Shown here piece after piece: positions 1 to 9,595 of a stretch of DNA of 64,000 nucleotides. Origin of the DNA: Exophiala sp. HKRS030 (lineage: Eukaryota; Ascomycota; Eurotiomycetes; Chaetothyriales; Herpotrichiellaceae). The translations under genes and the position numbers were made by a program. Position 1 is the stretch's first letter. Each line of letters begins with the position of its first letter. The stretch is from contig JAHWDD010000009.1 of NCBI GenBank assembly GCA_023897205.1, positions 248,001-312,000 of the forward strand. The letters run 5' to 3'. The notes below the pieces were generated by a model. That model made no database searches. It was not told the origin of the DNA and saw only the letters and a program-made list of their open reading frames with translations.

Positions 1-2
1 CT

Positions 3-1418
3 CTAACAAACGAGCCATCCAGCAGTCTCACCAATGGTCATATGAATGGCCATACCAACGGCTATACAAATGGCCATACAAATGGTCACACCAATGGCCT
101 CAGCAATGGTCACGGTGAGAAAGGCTTAGATCTTACCGTTCTCGGACTGAACTCTGGAACATCGATGGACGGTATTGACTGTGCACTTTGCCGATTTCGA
201 CAAGAAACACCCGAGTCACCTATGCATTTCGAACTATTAGCATATGATGAAGTGCCGCTGGAACCCAAAATCAAAAAGCGGGTTATGAATATGATTCTAC
301 ATAATCAAACCACGCCTGAAGAACTTTCGGAAGTCAATGTGCTTCTGGGCGAGACATTTGCAGCAGCAGTAAAGGAATTTTCTCAGAAGCAAGGAGTTCC
401 ACTAGAAAAGATCGATGTCTTGGGTTCTCACGGTCAAACAATTTGGCTTTTGAGCATGCCAGAAGCTGGCCAGACCAAGTCGGCGTTGACAATGGCTGAA
501 GGCTCATTTCTTGCTTCGAGAACGGGGATCACTTCCGTTACCGACTTCCGAGTGTCTGACCAAGCTGCCGGTCGGCAAGGCGCGCCTCTGATTGCATTTT
601 TCGACTCCCTCGTGCTTCATCATCCAACAAAACTCCGAGCTTGTCAAAATATTGGTGGCATCGCCAATGTTTGTTTCATTCCACCAGACAAGGACGGGCG
701 ATTAAATCCAGAATATTTCGATTTCGACACAGGCCCGGGAAATGTTTTCATCGATGCCACTGTGAGACACTTTACCAATGGCGAACGAGAATATGACAAA
801 GACGGTGCCATGGGAGCAGCTGGAACGGTGGACCAGGATCTCGTGGACGAGTTTCTACAAACCCACCCATATTTCAGTCTCGAGCCGCCAAAGACAACGG
901 GGCGCGAAGTATTCAGAGATACGATTGCTCACGATCTCATCAAGAGAGGATTGTCCAAAGGACTCTCAGCCAATGACGTGGTTGCGACGGTAACTCGCAT
1001 CACAGCACAAGCCATCGTGGAACACTATCAGCGATATATGCCGCGACAGTACGGTCCTCTGGCTGAAATCTTCATGTGCGGTGGAGGTGCAAAGAACCCA
1101 AATATCACAAGGTATCTGCAGGCTGCCTTCCCAGAAACGCGAATTGTGATGCTCGACGAGGCTGGAATTCCTGCGGATGCAAAAGAAGCCATCACCTTCG
1201 CATGGCAAGGCATGGAGGCGGTAGTTGGACGAAGTATTCCCATACCAAGCCGAGTCGAGTCGCAGAGGGAATTTGTGCTTGGGAAAGTCAGTGCTGGTGA
1301 AAACTACAGGAAGGTCATGAGGCATGGAATGGAGTTTGGAGCTGGCAAAGACCATTTGCAACCAGTAACGGAGTTGGTGAATTATGTGAAAGGGGAGGTG
1401 TTTGACAATAAATGGTAG
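3..1418 (+). CDS. Anhydro-N-acetylmuramic acid kinase family protein (5' end outside window)
   Basis: This is an AnmK-family sugar kinase, which in bacteria opens and phosphorylates 1,6-anhydro-N-acetylmuramic acid. The fungal substrate is not known and may be another 1,6-anhydro sugar. Counting from the ATG at 42, the phosphate-binding motif GTSMDGID lies at residues 39-46. [17 protein letters not shown] block and a DTGPGN motif follow, all typical of the family. The length after the ATG (458 aa) is slightly above the bacterial 370-390 because of an N-terminal repeat of Asn-Gly-His/Tyr-Thr units. That repeat continues in frame upstream of the ATG to the window edge with no stop, so the true start is probably further left. 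There is no intron in the visible part. The family call is secure; the substrate is inferred. Confidence 0.88.
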   Translation, partial: LTNEPSSSLTNGHMNGHTNGYTNGHTNGHTNGLSNGHGEKGLDLTVLGLNSGTSMDGIDCALCRFRQETPESPMHFELLAYDEVPLEPKIKKRVMNMILHNQTTPEELSEVNVLLGETFAAAVKEFSQKQGVPLEKIDVLGSHGQTIWLLSMPEAGQTKSALTMAEGSFLASRTGITSVTDFRVSDQAAGRQGAPLIAFFDSLVLHHPTKLRACQNIGGIANVCFIPPDKDGRLNPEYFDFDTGPGNVFIDATVRHFTNGEREYDKDGAMGAAGTVDQDLVDEFLQTHPYFSLEPPKTTGREVFRDTIAHDLIKRGLSKGLSANDVVATVTRITAQAIVEHYQRYMPRQYGPLAEIFMCGGGAKNPNITRYLQAAFPETRIVMLDEAGIPADAKEAITFAWQGMEAVVGRSIPIPSRVESQREFVLGKVSAGENYRKVMRHGMEFGAGKDHLQPVTELVNYVKGEVFDNKW

Positions 1419-1961
1419 GATGGAGGATGAGGCTTTTGACCAGATACGACTTTGACAAGTTCCATGAGAAACGTTGGCCTGGCACCTGTAGCAATCACAT
1501 GTAAACCGTGGATTAATTCGAGCGTTCAGTTAAGAAGTCAAACTGTCCTCTGCGTAAAGGGTGCCTTTTCAAAGCAGGACCGTATAGACGCCGGTCCATT
1601 CGCGAGTCTCCAAGCATGATCTATAGCAGAATGAATCGTGTCCCATAAACGAAAGCCTGATTTTCAGGAGAGAGAAGAAGATTGATAGATCAAGGAGAAA
1701 CTATTTCGTATCCGTACATAAGTACAAATCAAGGCACTTGCGCTAGCCTATTATGGTCGGGACACAATATGCGGACTGCGGAGACTCACACCATCGTTCT
1801 TATGCAACACCCTCACTCAATATTGAACAACCGGCGCCGTCCAGTCTTCCTCCACTGATTAGGTCCTGAAGAACTCTGTTAGACTCCGCTAGACTCTCCT
1901 AATCTGCCTCGATGGTCAAAACACTGTTATAGCGCCGTGCGGCGCTGAATACCCGAGCAAT
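1419..1961. other. Intergenic, AnmK-like to MDM10
   Basis: This 543-bp stretch holds the 3' flank of the kinase gene and the promoter of MDM10. I see no ORF of note and no recognisable RNA gene. Confidence 0.5.
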
Positions 1962-3478
1962 ATGATCGAATTCATGGATTACATTGTCCACGCATTTGGG
2001 ACTTCGACGAACTGGAACCACGACAATAGCTATTCGTCCTTGACGGCAACTTCAGATGCATTACTCTCTTTTCAAACACCATCCACGCTCGCTCTCCATG
2101 TTTCATCCTTGAGCACAGGCAATTTCGCCTCGTCATACACTCTGTCTACCCTTGGCCAGATAGATGGCTCTCTATCCTACCTCTACTCGACAGTCCCGCT
2201 AGGCCACCTCCCTTCGGAGACCACCAGTATACCCTTGAAGAACCTTGTGCGAGGCTATCGAGATATCCGTCTGCCTGACAATCTGGTGGAAAGACGTGCG
2301 GTTGTGGATGTTGAAGATGGAAAGGCAAGGAAACCGACTCTGCTGCATGCAACTCTGGCTTTACCTCCGCCATCTGTATTGACAGCATTATACGCACGTC
2401 GAATCAACCCCGAGACTCTTTTGTCGTTTTCATTGTACAGCAAATCAGTGACTGGACCGATCCCTAGTTCCGGACCTCCTCCAGCATCCTGTCTGGCACA
2501 TATTCAACATGATACTGGTCAATTTTCCATCGAGGGATTGAGCTCGACAGATAGTGCTCTTCTAGGTGTTCGAGGACTGTGGAATTTCGGGCTATCACCT
2601 CCAGACTACTCTAGCGTGGGCACATCACAAAGCCCCGAGCAGGACCCTTGGAAGGATTCACCGAGTTTCCTTCTGGACTACCTCTTCCTCCTCAGCTGAA
2701 CCCGGTGTCTAGCTACGCCAATCGACTTGCGTCAAAACCATCACTTCTCTCTGCAGGAGCTGAGTTCTACTATAGTCCGTTCTCCCACGTCATAGGACTC
2801 TCTACGGGATTACGCTTCACAACCCTGGCACCACATATTACCCCTTCCGCCGAACCCCGAACCACTACGACACCGATATCCAACAAACCCTTGGCAGGAA
2901 CATCAGCCTCACTTCTCTCCACAGCAGGACACACTCTCCTCACGCCATCCAACATCTCGCACTCATCCTTCCCCTACACCATGACACTAACCTGCACACC
3001 TCTCACCGGATCCATCTCTTCGTCATACTCGGTCCGGCCCACACCGAACCTCGCACTATCGTCACGTTTCGACTTCAACTTCTACAGCTGGGAATCACGG
3101 TACGTGGTAGGCGGCGAGCTCTGGCGCACAAGGCGAAGAACACCATCGACAGACAACGACGAAGATCCCATCTCGTGGGCCCGCGCCAAAACCAAGGACT
3201 GGTTCTCGCCGGCCGAACAAGCCTTGAAAGACGAGCGCCTGCAGCGCGAAGAGGAGAACGTGTTGAAACTCCGCGTCGACGACGGCTGGAACGTCAGGGC
3301 GCTCTGGATAGGCAGGGTGAAGAGTCTCTTGGTCAGCGCCGGTGTCAGCGTCGCACCGGTCGTCAGGAATGGACTACGGGTTGCTGGTGGCGCACCCACA
3401 CTGGACAGTGATAATGGTGGTGGTGGCATCAAGAAATGGACCGGAAGTGTCGGTGTAAGTATTGCTTACTCGACTTGA
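1962..3478 (+). CDS. mdm10: Mdm10, ERMES / SAM mitochondrial outer-membrane beta-barrel (apparent 1-nt frameshift)
   Basis: Mdm10 is a mitochondrial outer-membrane beta-barrel. It is a subunit of the ER-mitochondria tether ERMES and also acts with the SAM complex in assembling the TOM channel. The N-terminus ([13 protein letters not shown], then [15 protein letters not shown]) and the block [14 protein letters not shown] match the family. [45 protein letters not shown] and the terminal VGVSIAYST follow in the right order. The reading frame changes by -1 between about 2615 and 2699. One extra C in the C4 run at 2633-2636 would give a continuous 505-aa protein. An intron 2616-2695 (donor GTGGGC, CAG acceptor) would also restore frame, but its donor and branch site are poor. 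The lesion lies in the variable linker before SAGAE. Confidence 0.87.
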
Positions 3479-3862
3479 AATGATCAAAGGTACCGTACCT
3501 ATCCGTTAGGGTCGAGTGTGATGGCATGGCCAACTGAACAATCCTGGACTGGAATGTCTGCCTCCGAAAGGAGAAGATGATATACCTATACCACCGCCAC
3601 CTCCACCTCTATCTCTATCTCTATCTCTCTATCTACCACTATCTACCACCATCTACATGCCTATCTACATGTACATCTCTATCTTCACATCCTTACCGCG
3701 TGATATTCAGCAAGGCGTTGGTGGCACATATATATTCTGCATAGCAATGAAAATCAAATTGCACACGACCATAGGATTTGAAAAGCAACACCCAAATGAC
3801 TCGAGGGAGAGTGTCACGCTCGAAGAAAGGCAGGACTTCGTTTTAGCAACGCCGAGCTTAGC

Positions 3863-3903
3863 TTAGGTATAGGTATAGGTATAGGTATAGGTATAGGTAT
3901 AGG
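3863..3903 (+). repeat. Hexanucleotide microsatellite (TAGGTA)n
   Basis: About six and a half uninterrupted copies of TAGGTA lie in the intergenic region downstream of MDM10. Confidence 0.9.
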
Positions 3904-3933
3904 GAGGTACGAGTAGCTTCCTGCGACTTAAAT

Positions 3934-3973
<40 letters not shown>
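3934..3973 (+). repeat. Trinucleotide microsatellite (TGA)n
   Basis: Thirteen uninterrupted TGA/GAT units lie 30 bp after the hexamer array. Confidence 0.92.
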
Positions 3974-4495
3974 ACTGGTTCTGGTATTTTTTTTATATAT
4001 AAACCTTCTAAGCTGTTCAGAAGACAACGCAATGTACAATGTACAATGTAGTAGTAGTGTGATGTAGACTGTAGTGTAATGCAACTCTAATCCAAATGCG
4101 ATCGTCTTTTGCTTTTCTATACCAACTGGAAGACCGAAAGACCAAAGGACCGAAAGACCGAAAGACCAGGGGCGAAAAAAATACGTGCAAAACGACGCAG
4201 ACAACCCCCTGAACCCCTCAGAAATCCAAAACGACCTTGCTAAGTTTCCTCACTTGCGTGCTCTGCGTCCCTCTTAATGATCAGATCATTCCGCCTCTCC
4301 AAGATGCAGCAGAAACCCATTTTGTCCATGTTGAATGATCCGTGCCAGTTTTTTCTTTGGGATTTTTTGGGATTTTTTTTTCACCCTTTGATTCTGGAAA
4401 CTCTGTCCCGTGATTGTTCGTTGTCTCGTCATGTAGCATACTCCCCAGTCAGATCCGGACTAGAACTCGAACGTCAAGAATTTCTCTTTGTCTGG

Positions 4496-5691
4496 TCAAT
4501 TCGTTTTCTTCAATTGGTCCAAGAATGCTTGTGGGGGCTGCTGGCGATAACCCTCTGGGTTATTCTCAGTCCATCGCCAGAGATCCTCACAGGCGTCCTC
4601 GAGAGTCCTCTCGGTCTTCCAGCCCAGTTCCTTGTTGGCGCGGGATGGGTTGCTGGTGAGATCTAGGACATCACCGGCCCTTCTGCCGACGACTTGGTAG
4701 GGTAGATCTCTACCGACGGCTTTGCTGAATGCTTTGACCATTTCAAAAACCGTGGATCCTCGTCCTGTACCCAGATTCCAGGCTCGCACACCTGGTTTGT
4801 TGGTGCGCAGGTAGTCTAGAGCCTTCAAGTGACCTTGTGCAAGGTCGAGGATGTGGATATAGTCTCGAATGGCTGTGCCGTCGTGCGAGGCGTAGTCGTC
4901 TCCAAAGACGAGGAGTTTCTCTCTCTTGCCAGTCGCGACTTGCGCGAGGAGAGGGAGGAGGTTGTATGGGACGCCGGAAGGGTCTTCGCCCATGATTCCA
5001 CTCGGGTGGCTGCCCGCTGGGTTGAAGTAGCGCAGCAGGCCAGCGTTCCATTTGTTGGCGCCTTCGGTGTCGTTGGCTTTGTTGGCTTTGGCCCGTTCGG
5101 CGTTGATGTGGTCGGTGATCATCAGCTCCGAAGTGAACTTTGTATTTCCATATGGGTTTGTAGGGCCCAGAGGACATTCTTCGGGGATAGGGATCATGCC
5201 CGGCACACGGGTTGCGTCGCCATAGACGGTGGCGCTGGATGAGTAGACGATGTTGGTGACATTGTGGCGGGCGGCGCTGCGCAAGAGCGAGAGTGTGCCG
5301 TAGACATTGACATAGTAATAATCGAGAGGGATTTCGCCGGACTCGCCAACAGCTTTGAGAGCGGCGAAGTGGATGACAGAGTCGATGGCGGGGTGTTTGG
5401 AGAAGACTGTGTCCAGGGCAGCTTCGTCAGTGATGTCGAGGTTGTAGTAGGTGGGACGGCGACCGCTGATGAGTTCAATGCGATTGAGGACTTCGTCTGA
5501 CGAGTTGCGCAGGTTGTCAACAATCACGACATCGTAGCCGGCTTCTAGGAGAGCGAGGGTGGTGAAGCTGCCTATGTATCCGGTACCGCTGGAAGACAGG
5601 GTAGTCAGTATCGGAATGGTTGTAGAAGGGAGAAGAGTGGAGAGAGGAGAGATTTGATTTACCCGGTGATGAGGGCGGATCCAACAGGCAT
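4496..5691 (-). CDS. gal10: UDP-glucose 4-epimerase
   Basis: This enzyme interconverts UDP-glucose and UDP-galactose in the Leloir pathway, using bound NAD+. There are two exons. Exon 1, 5691-5663, encodes only MPVGSALITG. Intron 5662-5589 (74 nt, donor GTAAAT, acceptor CAG) splits the Rossmann motif. Exon 2 is 5588-4496, for a total of 373 aa. After splicing, the glycine-rich motif GGTGYIG is at residues 10-16, SSSATVYGD follows, and the catalytic pair is Y156-x3-K160 in PYGNTK. LRYFNPAGSHPSG and RDYIHILDLAQGH are further family signatures. The length suits a single-domain epimerase without the mutarotase domain of yeast Gal10. An unspliced reading from 5704 would lose the MPVGSALITG start and was rejected. 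Confidence 0.95.
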
Positions 5692-6718
5692 TGTGTCGAG
5701 TCAAGCCAAGTCGGTCGTTGGAGTCGGTCGTTTTCTTGAGCGGTAAAAGATTTGTGTATGTTGTGTTGAGTTGTGCGTAGGTGTTGCTTTGTTTTGTGTT
5801 GCTGAGGTCCGAGGGGCAGTTGGAGCAACCAGTACAGTCTGTTCGGAGTAAATATTTGGTGTGGAGCCGGTTTCTTGGTGGGGGAGGGGGAGGAGAAGGA
5901 CGGATTATGGAGTGGGAATTTCACAGTTCAGGATGATCGACAGAATATATGTTTGTCAATGCTTCAGAATGGTTGAGGGATACTACTGTATCACCTATTC
6001 ATGGATTATGATTCATCGTCGAACATGGGTGGACTGAGGATGATATTTCTCTCAAGTGGTATGTACAAAGTCCCTTGTAGGCCCTTGGATGGTTACAGCA
6101 CCAATGCCACAGCGGAATTCAAGGCGGAGAACTCGATGCAATTGGAAAAAAAGTCACGCCGCCGCCGTGCGTGGAATCGTGATTCCTGCAGGCATCATGC
6201 AGCAACCAATGCATCCATTCTTACTTAAGCTTGGTGGGCCAGGGTCCAATAGGCACCTCGTGGCACCCTGAACACCCTACGCAGCCGGTGGCACCCCTAG
6301 GAACTTCGACCGTTTTGGGGGCCGGTGGGAGGCCCGCTATATCCGAACAGGCGCTTGGGGAGGCACAGGGGGGCCACTGGAGCTTCTCCCAGTCGGGGCT
6401 CTTCAGGCTTCTTTAGGGCTTCTCTGCAGCCTTCCAGGCTCCTCTAACTACCTAAGTTGACTAACTACGGAGTACATACCTAAGCAGCTTCAGGCCTCTG
6501 GGCATCTGCCCCACCAACTGAGGGACCAACCACATCCACACATCCCACAGCCAATCACTTCCACCACAACTTTTTTTCCCTCTCCGATATCCGATCAGCC
6601 TGCGTCAGTCCCAAATTTCAAATTCCATGCAACCATCCACTGGATTCTGAACTGCGGAAAACTACAGAGTCTCTTTTTCTCCCATGTCTCCGACTCATGC
6701 TGGCGTCATATAGCAATC
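5692..6718. other. Divergent promoter region, epimerase / ESF1
   Basis: This is about 1 kb between two divergently transcribed genes. It contains one copy of TACGGAGTA at 6466-6474 and pyrimidine-rich tracts before the ESF1 start. I see no convincing gene. Confidence 0.5.
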
Positions 6719-9064
6719 ATGTCACAACCAAACAAAAAGCAAAGGACGGCCTCCAAACCATTCGCCGACCCTAAGATCACCGACCCGCGATTCTCAAATA
6801 TCCAATCCGATCCACGCTACCGTCTACCAGGCAAGAAGAACAAAGTCAAATTAGACAAACGATTCAGTCGGGTTCTTCAAGATGAAGATTTCACCAAAAG
6901 AGCCAAAGTCGATCGATACGGTCGTCCTATCAAGCAAGATTTGGAGCAGAACCGCTTGAAGAGGAAATTTGAATTTGCCGAAGACGACGAAGAAGGAGTT
7001 GACGAACATGACAGAGTTGGCGACCAACAGCCCACGCAAGCCCAGGATCCCCTGAGTTCTGATGATGAACCAGATGACGATGAACAAGTCCAAAAAGAAC
7101 TCAGTCGATTCTCTTCTTCGGCTACTCGAGATATCCTACGACAAGGTCTCGACTCTGACACCTCGTCCACCTCGTCCGATTCCTCTGACGAAGACTCCGA
7201 CCTTGACGACGAAACACATGCAGATCTAGCGAATGGAGTCGGACTGGGTGCTGCCCAACAATCAGATATCCCAATGGGCGATGTCACTTCACGAATAGCC
7301 GTCGTCAATCTCGATTGGGACAATATTCGTGCCACAGATCTCATGGCTGTCTTTACCTCTTTCCTCCACTCCACCGGTGCCAAACTTCTCAAGGTCTCAA
7401 TCTACCCCAGTGAATTCGGCAAGGAAAGACTCGAAAGAGAAGAAATGGAAGGTCCCCCACGAGAAATCTTTGCTTCATCTTCTAAAGATAACCAAGACTC
7501 ATCGTCTGGTGACGAAGATGAAGACGATCAAGACAAAGAAGGAGAAGAAATCAAGGCAACCCTGCTTAAACCAGACGATGGCGCTGAGTTTGACTCGGCC
7601 GCCTTACGCACATATCAACTTGAGCGTTTACGTTATTATTATGCCATTCTCACTTTCTCCTCCCCCAACGCCGCAAAACACATCTACGATGCCATCGATG
7701 GCACAGAGTATCTCACTACTGCAAACTTCTTCGACCTCCGCTTTGTCCCCGATGATACCAACTTTGACGACGACACACCTCGCGAAGAATGCGAACGTAT
7801 TCCTGATGATTATCGTCCCAATGAGTTCGTTACAGATGCTCTACAACACAGCAAAGTCAAGTTGACCTGGGACGCCGAAGATGGTGGACGAAAAGAGACC
7901 ATCGCTAGAGCTTTTCGTGGAGGACGACAAGAAATCGACGAAAACGATTTGAAGGCCTATCTTGCCTCTGACTCTTCCGCCAGTGAAGACGAAGACGATC
8001 AAGACAATCAGACAGCGACCCAAAATGAAGGCCTCAGTAAGAAAGAGATCGAACGTCAGAAAATGCGCACCCTTCTTGGCCTAGCCCCAGAACCTGTGAA
8101 AGCCTCCAAGAAGGACAAATCCGCCAAAACACCTGTAGGTGATATGCAAATCACTTTCACATCTGGCTTTTCCACAACCGCAGAATCTGGAAAGAAAAGG
8201 AATGTGTTTGAGAATTCCCCTGAGCCGGATGAGACAACCATGGAGAAATACATCCGAAAAGAGAAAGAAAGAAAGGCCAAGAGAAAAGAAAAATATCGCG
8301 CCACAAAAGGTGGCGAGCATGACACTGGAGATCAAGACGACAAGCCACAGCCCAGTGAAACAGCGAACGAAGGTGAAGAAGACCTAGGTTTCGACGATCC
8401 TTTCTTCTCCACCGCCGATGCCAATTCTGCATCTGCAGCGAAATCAGCTAGTAGCAAGCTTCGGAAAGAAGAACGCCTTAAGAAGCGCCGCGAACGTGAA
8501 GCCGAGGAAGAAAACGAACGAAAACAACGGGCCGAGTTAGAACTCCTCATGACCGACGACACAACCACCAAGACCAAGACCAAAGACGGCGCCAATGTCA
8601 GAATCCGACATTTCGACATGAAGGAGATTGAAAAGGCCGAGAAGCAAGAGAAGAAGCGATCGAAGCAGAAGAACCACAAGAAGAAATCCAAAGACGACGA
8701 TGACGCCGAACCTTCATCCGTCCCAGACAACGAGCGCGACGACTTCAAAGTCGACACCGCAGACCCCCGATTCGCCAGATTGTTCGACAGCCACGAATAT
8801 GCCATCGACCCCACAAATCCCCGCTTCAAAGGCACAAAGGCCATGAAAGAGGTTCTGGACGAGGGCAGGCGGAGAAAAGCCAAGAAAGCCAGGGAGAGAG
8901 GTCATGATGACGATGATAACAATGATCGGAGAGATCTCGACGCTACCGCGGCAGACAAGAAGAAAGAGAAGAAAAAGGACAAGAAAAACAAACCTAGTAG
9001 TGCCCCTACCGACACAGCCGATGTCAAGACTCTAGTCGAGAAGATCAAGAGCCGCACCCGATAA
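6719..9064 (+). CDS. esf1: Pre-rRNA-processing protein ESF1
   Basis: Esf1 is a nucleolar factor needed for early 18S rRNA processing and small-subunit biogenesis. The 781-aa single-exon ORF begins with ITDPRFSNIQSDPRYRLPG and KNKVKLDKRFSRVL, the conserved N-terminus of the family. A central RNA-recognition-like region follows (TSRIAVVNLDWDNIRATDL). The C-terminal NUC153 motif (DPRFARLFDSHEYAIDPTN, then PRFK) lies near residues 680-707. Long acidic and lysine-rich tracts (for example DDDDAEPSS and DKKKEKKKDKKNK) are typical of nucleolar proteins and account for the many antisense ORFs in this interval. The start ATG follows a CT-rich leader. Confidence 0.95.
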   Translation: MSQPNKKQRTASKPFADPKITDPRFSNIQSDPRYRLPGKKNKVKLDKRFSRVLQDEDFTKRAKVDRYGRPIKQDLEQNRLKRKFEFAEDDEEGVDEHDRVGDQQPTQAQDPLSSDDEPDDDEQVQKELSRFSSSATRDILRQGLDSDTSSTSSDSSDEDSDLDDETHADLANGVGLGAAQQSDIPMGDVTSRIAVVNLDWDNIRATDLMAVFTSFLHSTGAKLLKVSIYPSEFGKERLEREEMEGPPREIFASSSKDNQDSSSGDEDEDDQDKEGEEIKATLLKPDDGAEFDSAALRTYQLERLRYYYAILTFSSPNAAKHIYDAIDGTEYLTTANFFDLRFVPDDTNFDDDTPREECERIPDDYRPNEFVTDALQHSKVKLTWDAEDGGRKETIARAFRGGRQEIDENDLKAYLASDSSASEDEDDQDNQTATQNEGLSKKEIERQKMRTLLGLAPEPVKASKKDKSAKTPVGDMQITFTSGFSTTAESGKKRNVFENSPEPDETTMEKYIRKEKERKAKRKEKYRATKGGEHDTGDQDDKPQPSETANEGEEDLGFDDPFFSTADANSASAAKSASSKLRKEERLKKRREREAEEENERKQRAELELLMTDDTTTKTKTKDGANVRIRHFDMKEIEKAEKQEKKRSKQKNHKKKSKDDDDAEPSSVPDNERDDFKVDTADPRFARLFDSHEYAIDPTNPRFKGTKAMKEVLDEGRRRKAKKARERGHDDDDNNDRRDLDATAADKKKEKKKDKKNKPSSAPTDTADVKTLVEKIKSRTR

Positions 9065-9092
9065 ATGATCAAATGATCAAATGATCAAATTT
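9064..9092 (+). repeat. Direct repeat ATGATCAA x3 after the ESF1 stop
   Basis: Three tandem copies of an 8-bp unit containing the palindrome TGATCA start directly at the stop codon of ESF1. Confidence 0.8.
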
Positions 9093-9595
9093 TAGAGAAT
9101 TGCCGAATTTTGAGCACAGAGTGAGAGCGAGAGAATTAGACCTAGATTTCAGGTATTATGTCTTCTACTCTATTCTACCCTCGATACCTACCCATATAAT
9201 ATACCTGGGGTAATGAAATCTGGATAGAATCATACCACTGGTCGAACCCAAGCAAGGAGGTATGAGCATTTCACTGTTCACTTGAACGAATGGAGATTAA
9301 CTTGTCGAGATCATTTTTTACATTTCTTCTCTACAATGTGTTCCGACGGTGTCAGGTTAAGCCTGGATAAGGAGTTATGAACATACTTGGCCCGCTTCAG
9401 TCGGGGGCCATTGTGGGATGTGAGTGAGGGTATCTGATACGTCTGGTACGCCTGTTGGTCAGAGGCTGATGGCTGATGTCTCATGTTACTGTATTTTCAA
9501 GCCCAATATGCCATGATATGTGAAATCCGTGATTAGAAAAGCTGTACACATGTCGGCGATCCGATCATAGGATCAAGTGTTCGTTTTCGATTTGT
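9093..9595. other. Convergent intergenic region, ESF1 / 4E-T-like gene
   Basis: Both flanking genes end here. The interval carries their 3' regions and nothing else I can recognise. Confidence 0.5.

Larger units (their letters stand above)
3479..4495. other. Convergent intergenic region, MDM10 / UDP-glucose epimerase
   Basis: These two genes converge here. The roughly 1-kb interval is dominated by simple repeats: (CTATCT) tracts at about 3595-3660, a TAGGTA hexamer array and a GAT array, plus the two 3' UTRs. The ORFs here are repeat-driven and I do not call any of them. Confidence 0.5.

Noticed and set aside
3863..3973. Tandem repeats as a possible CRISPR array
   Set aside because: They are uninterrupted microsatellites without spacers, and the genome is fungal.
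4829..5242. Long plus-strand ORFs over the epimerase gene
   Set aside because: They are antisense shadows of a strongly conserved coding sequence and have no family resemblance.
8332..8883. 183-aa minus-strand ORF within ESF1
   Set aside because: It is the Ser/Phe-rich antisense image of lysine/glutamate-rich ESF1 sequence.
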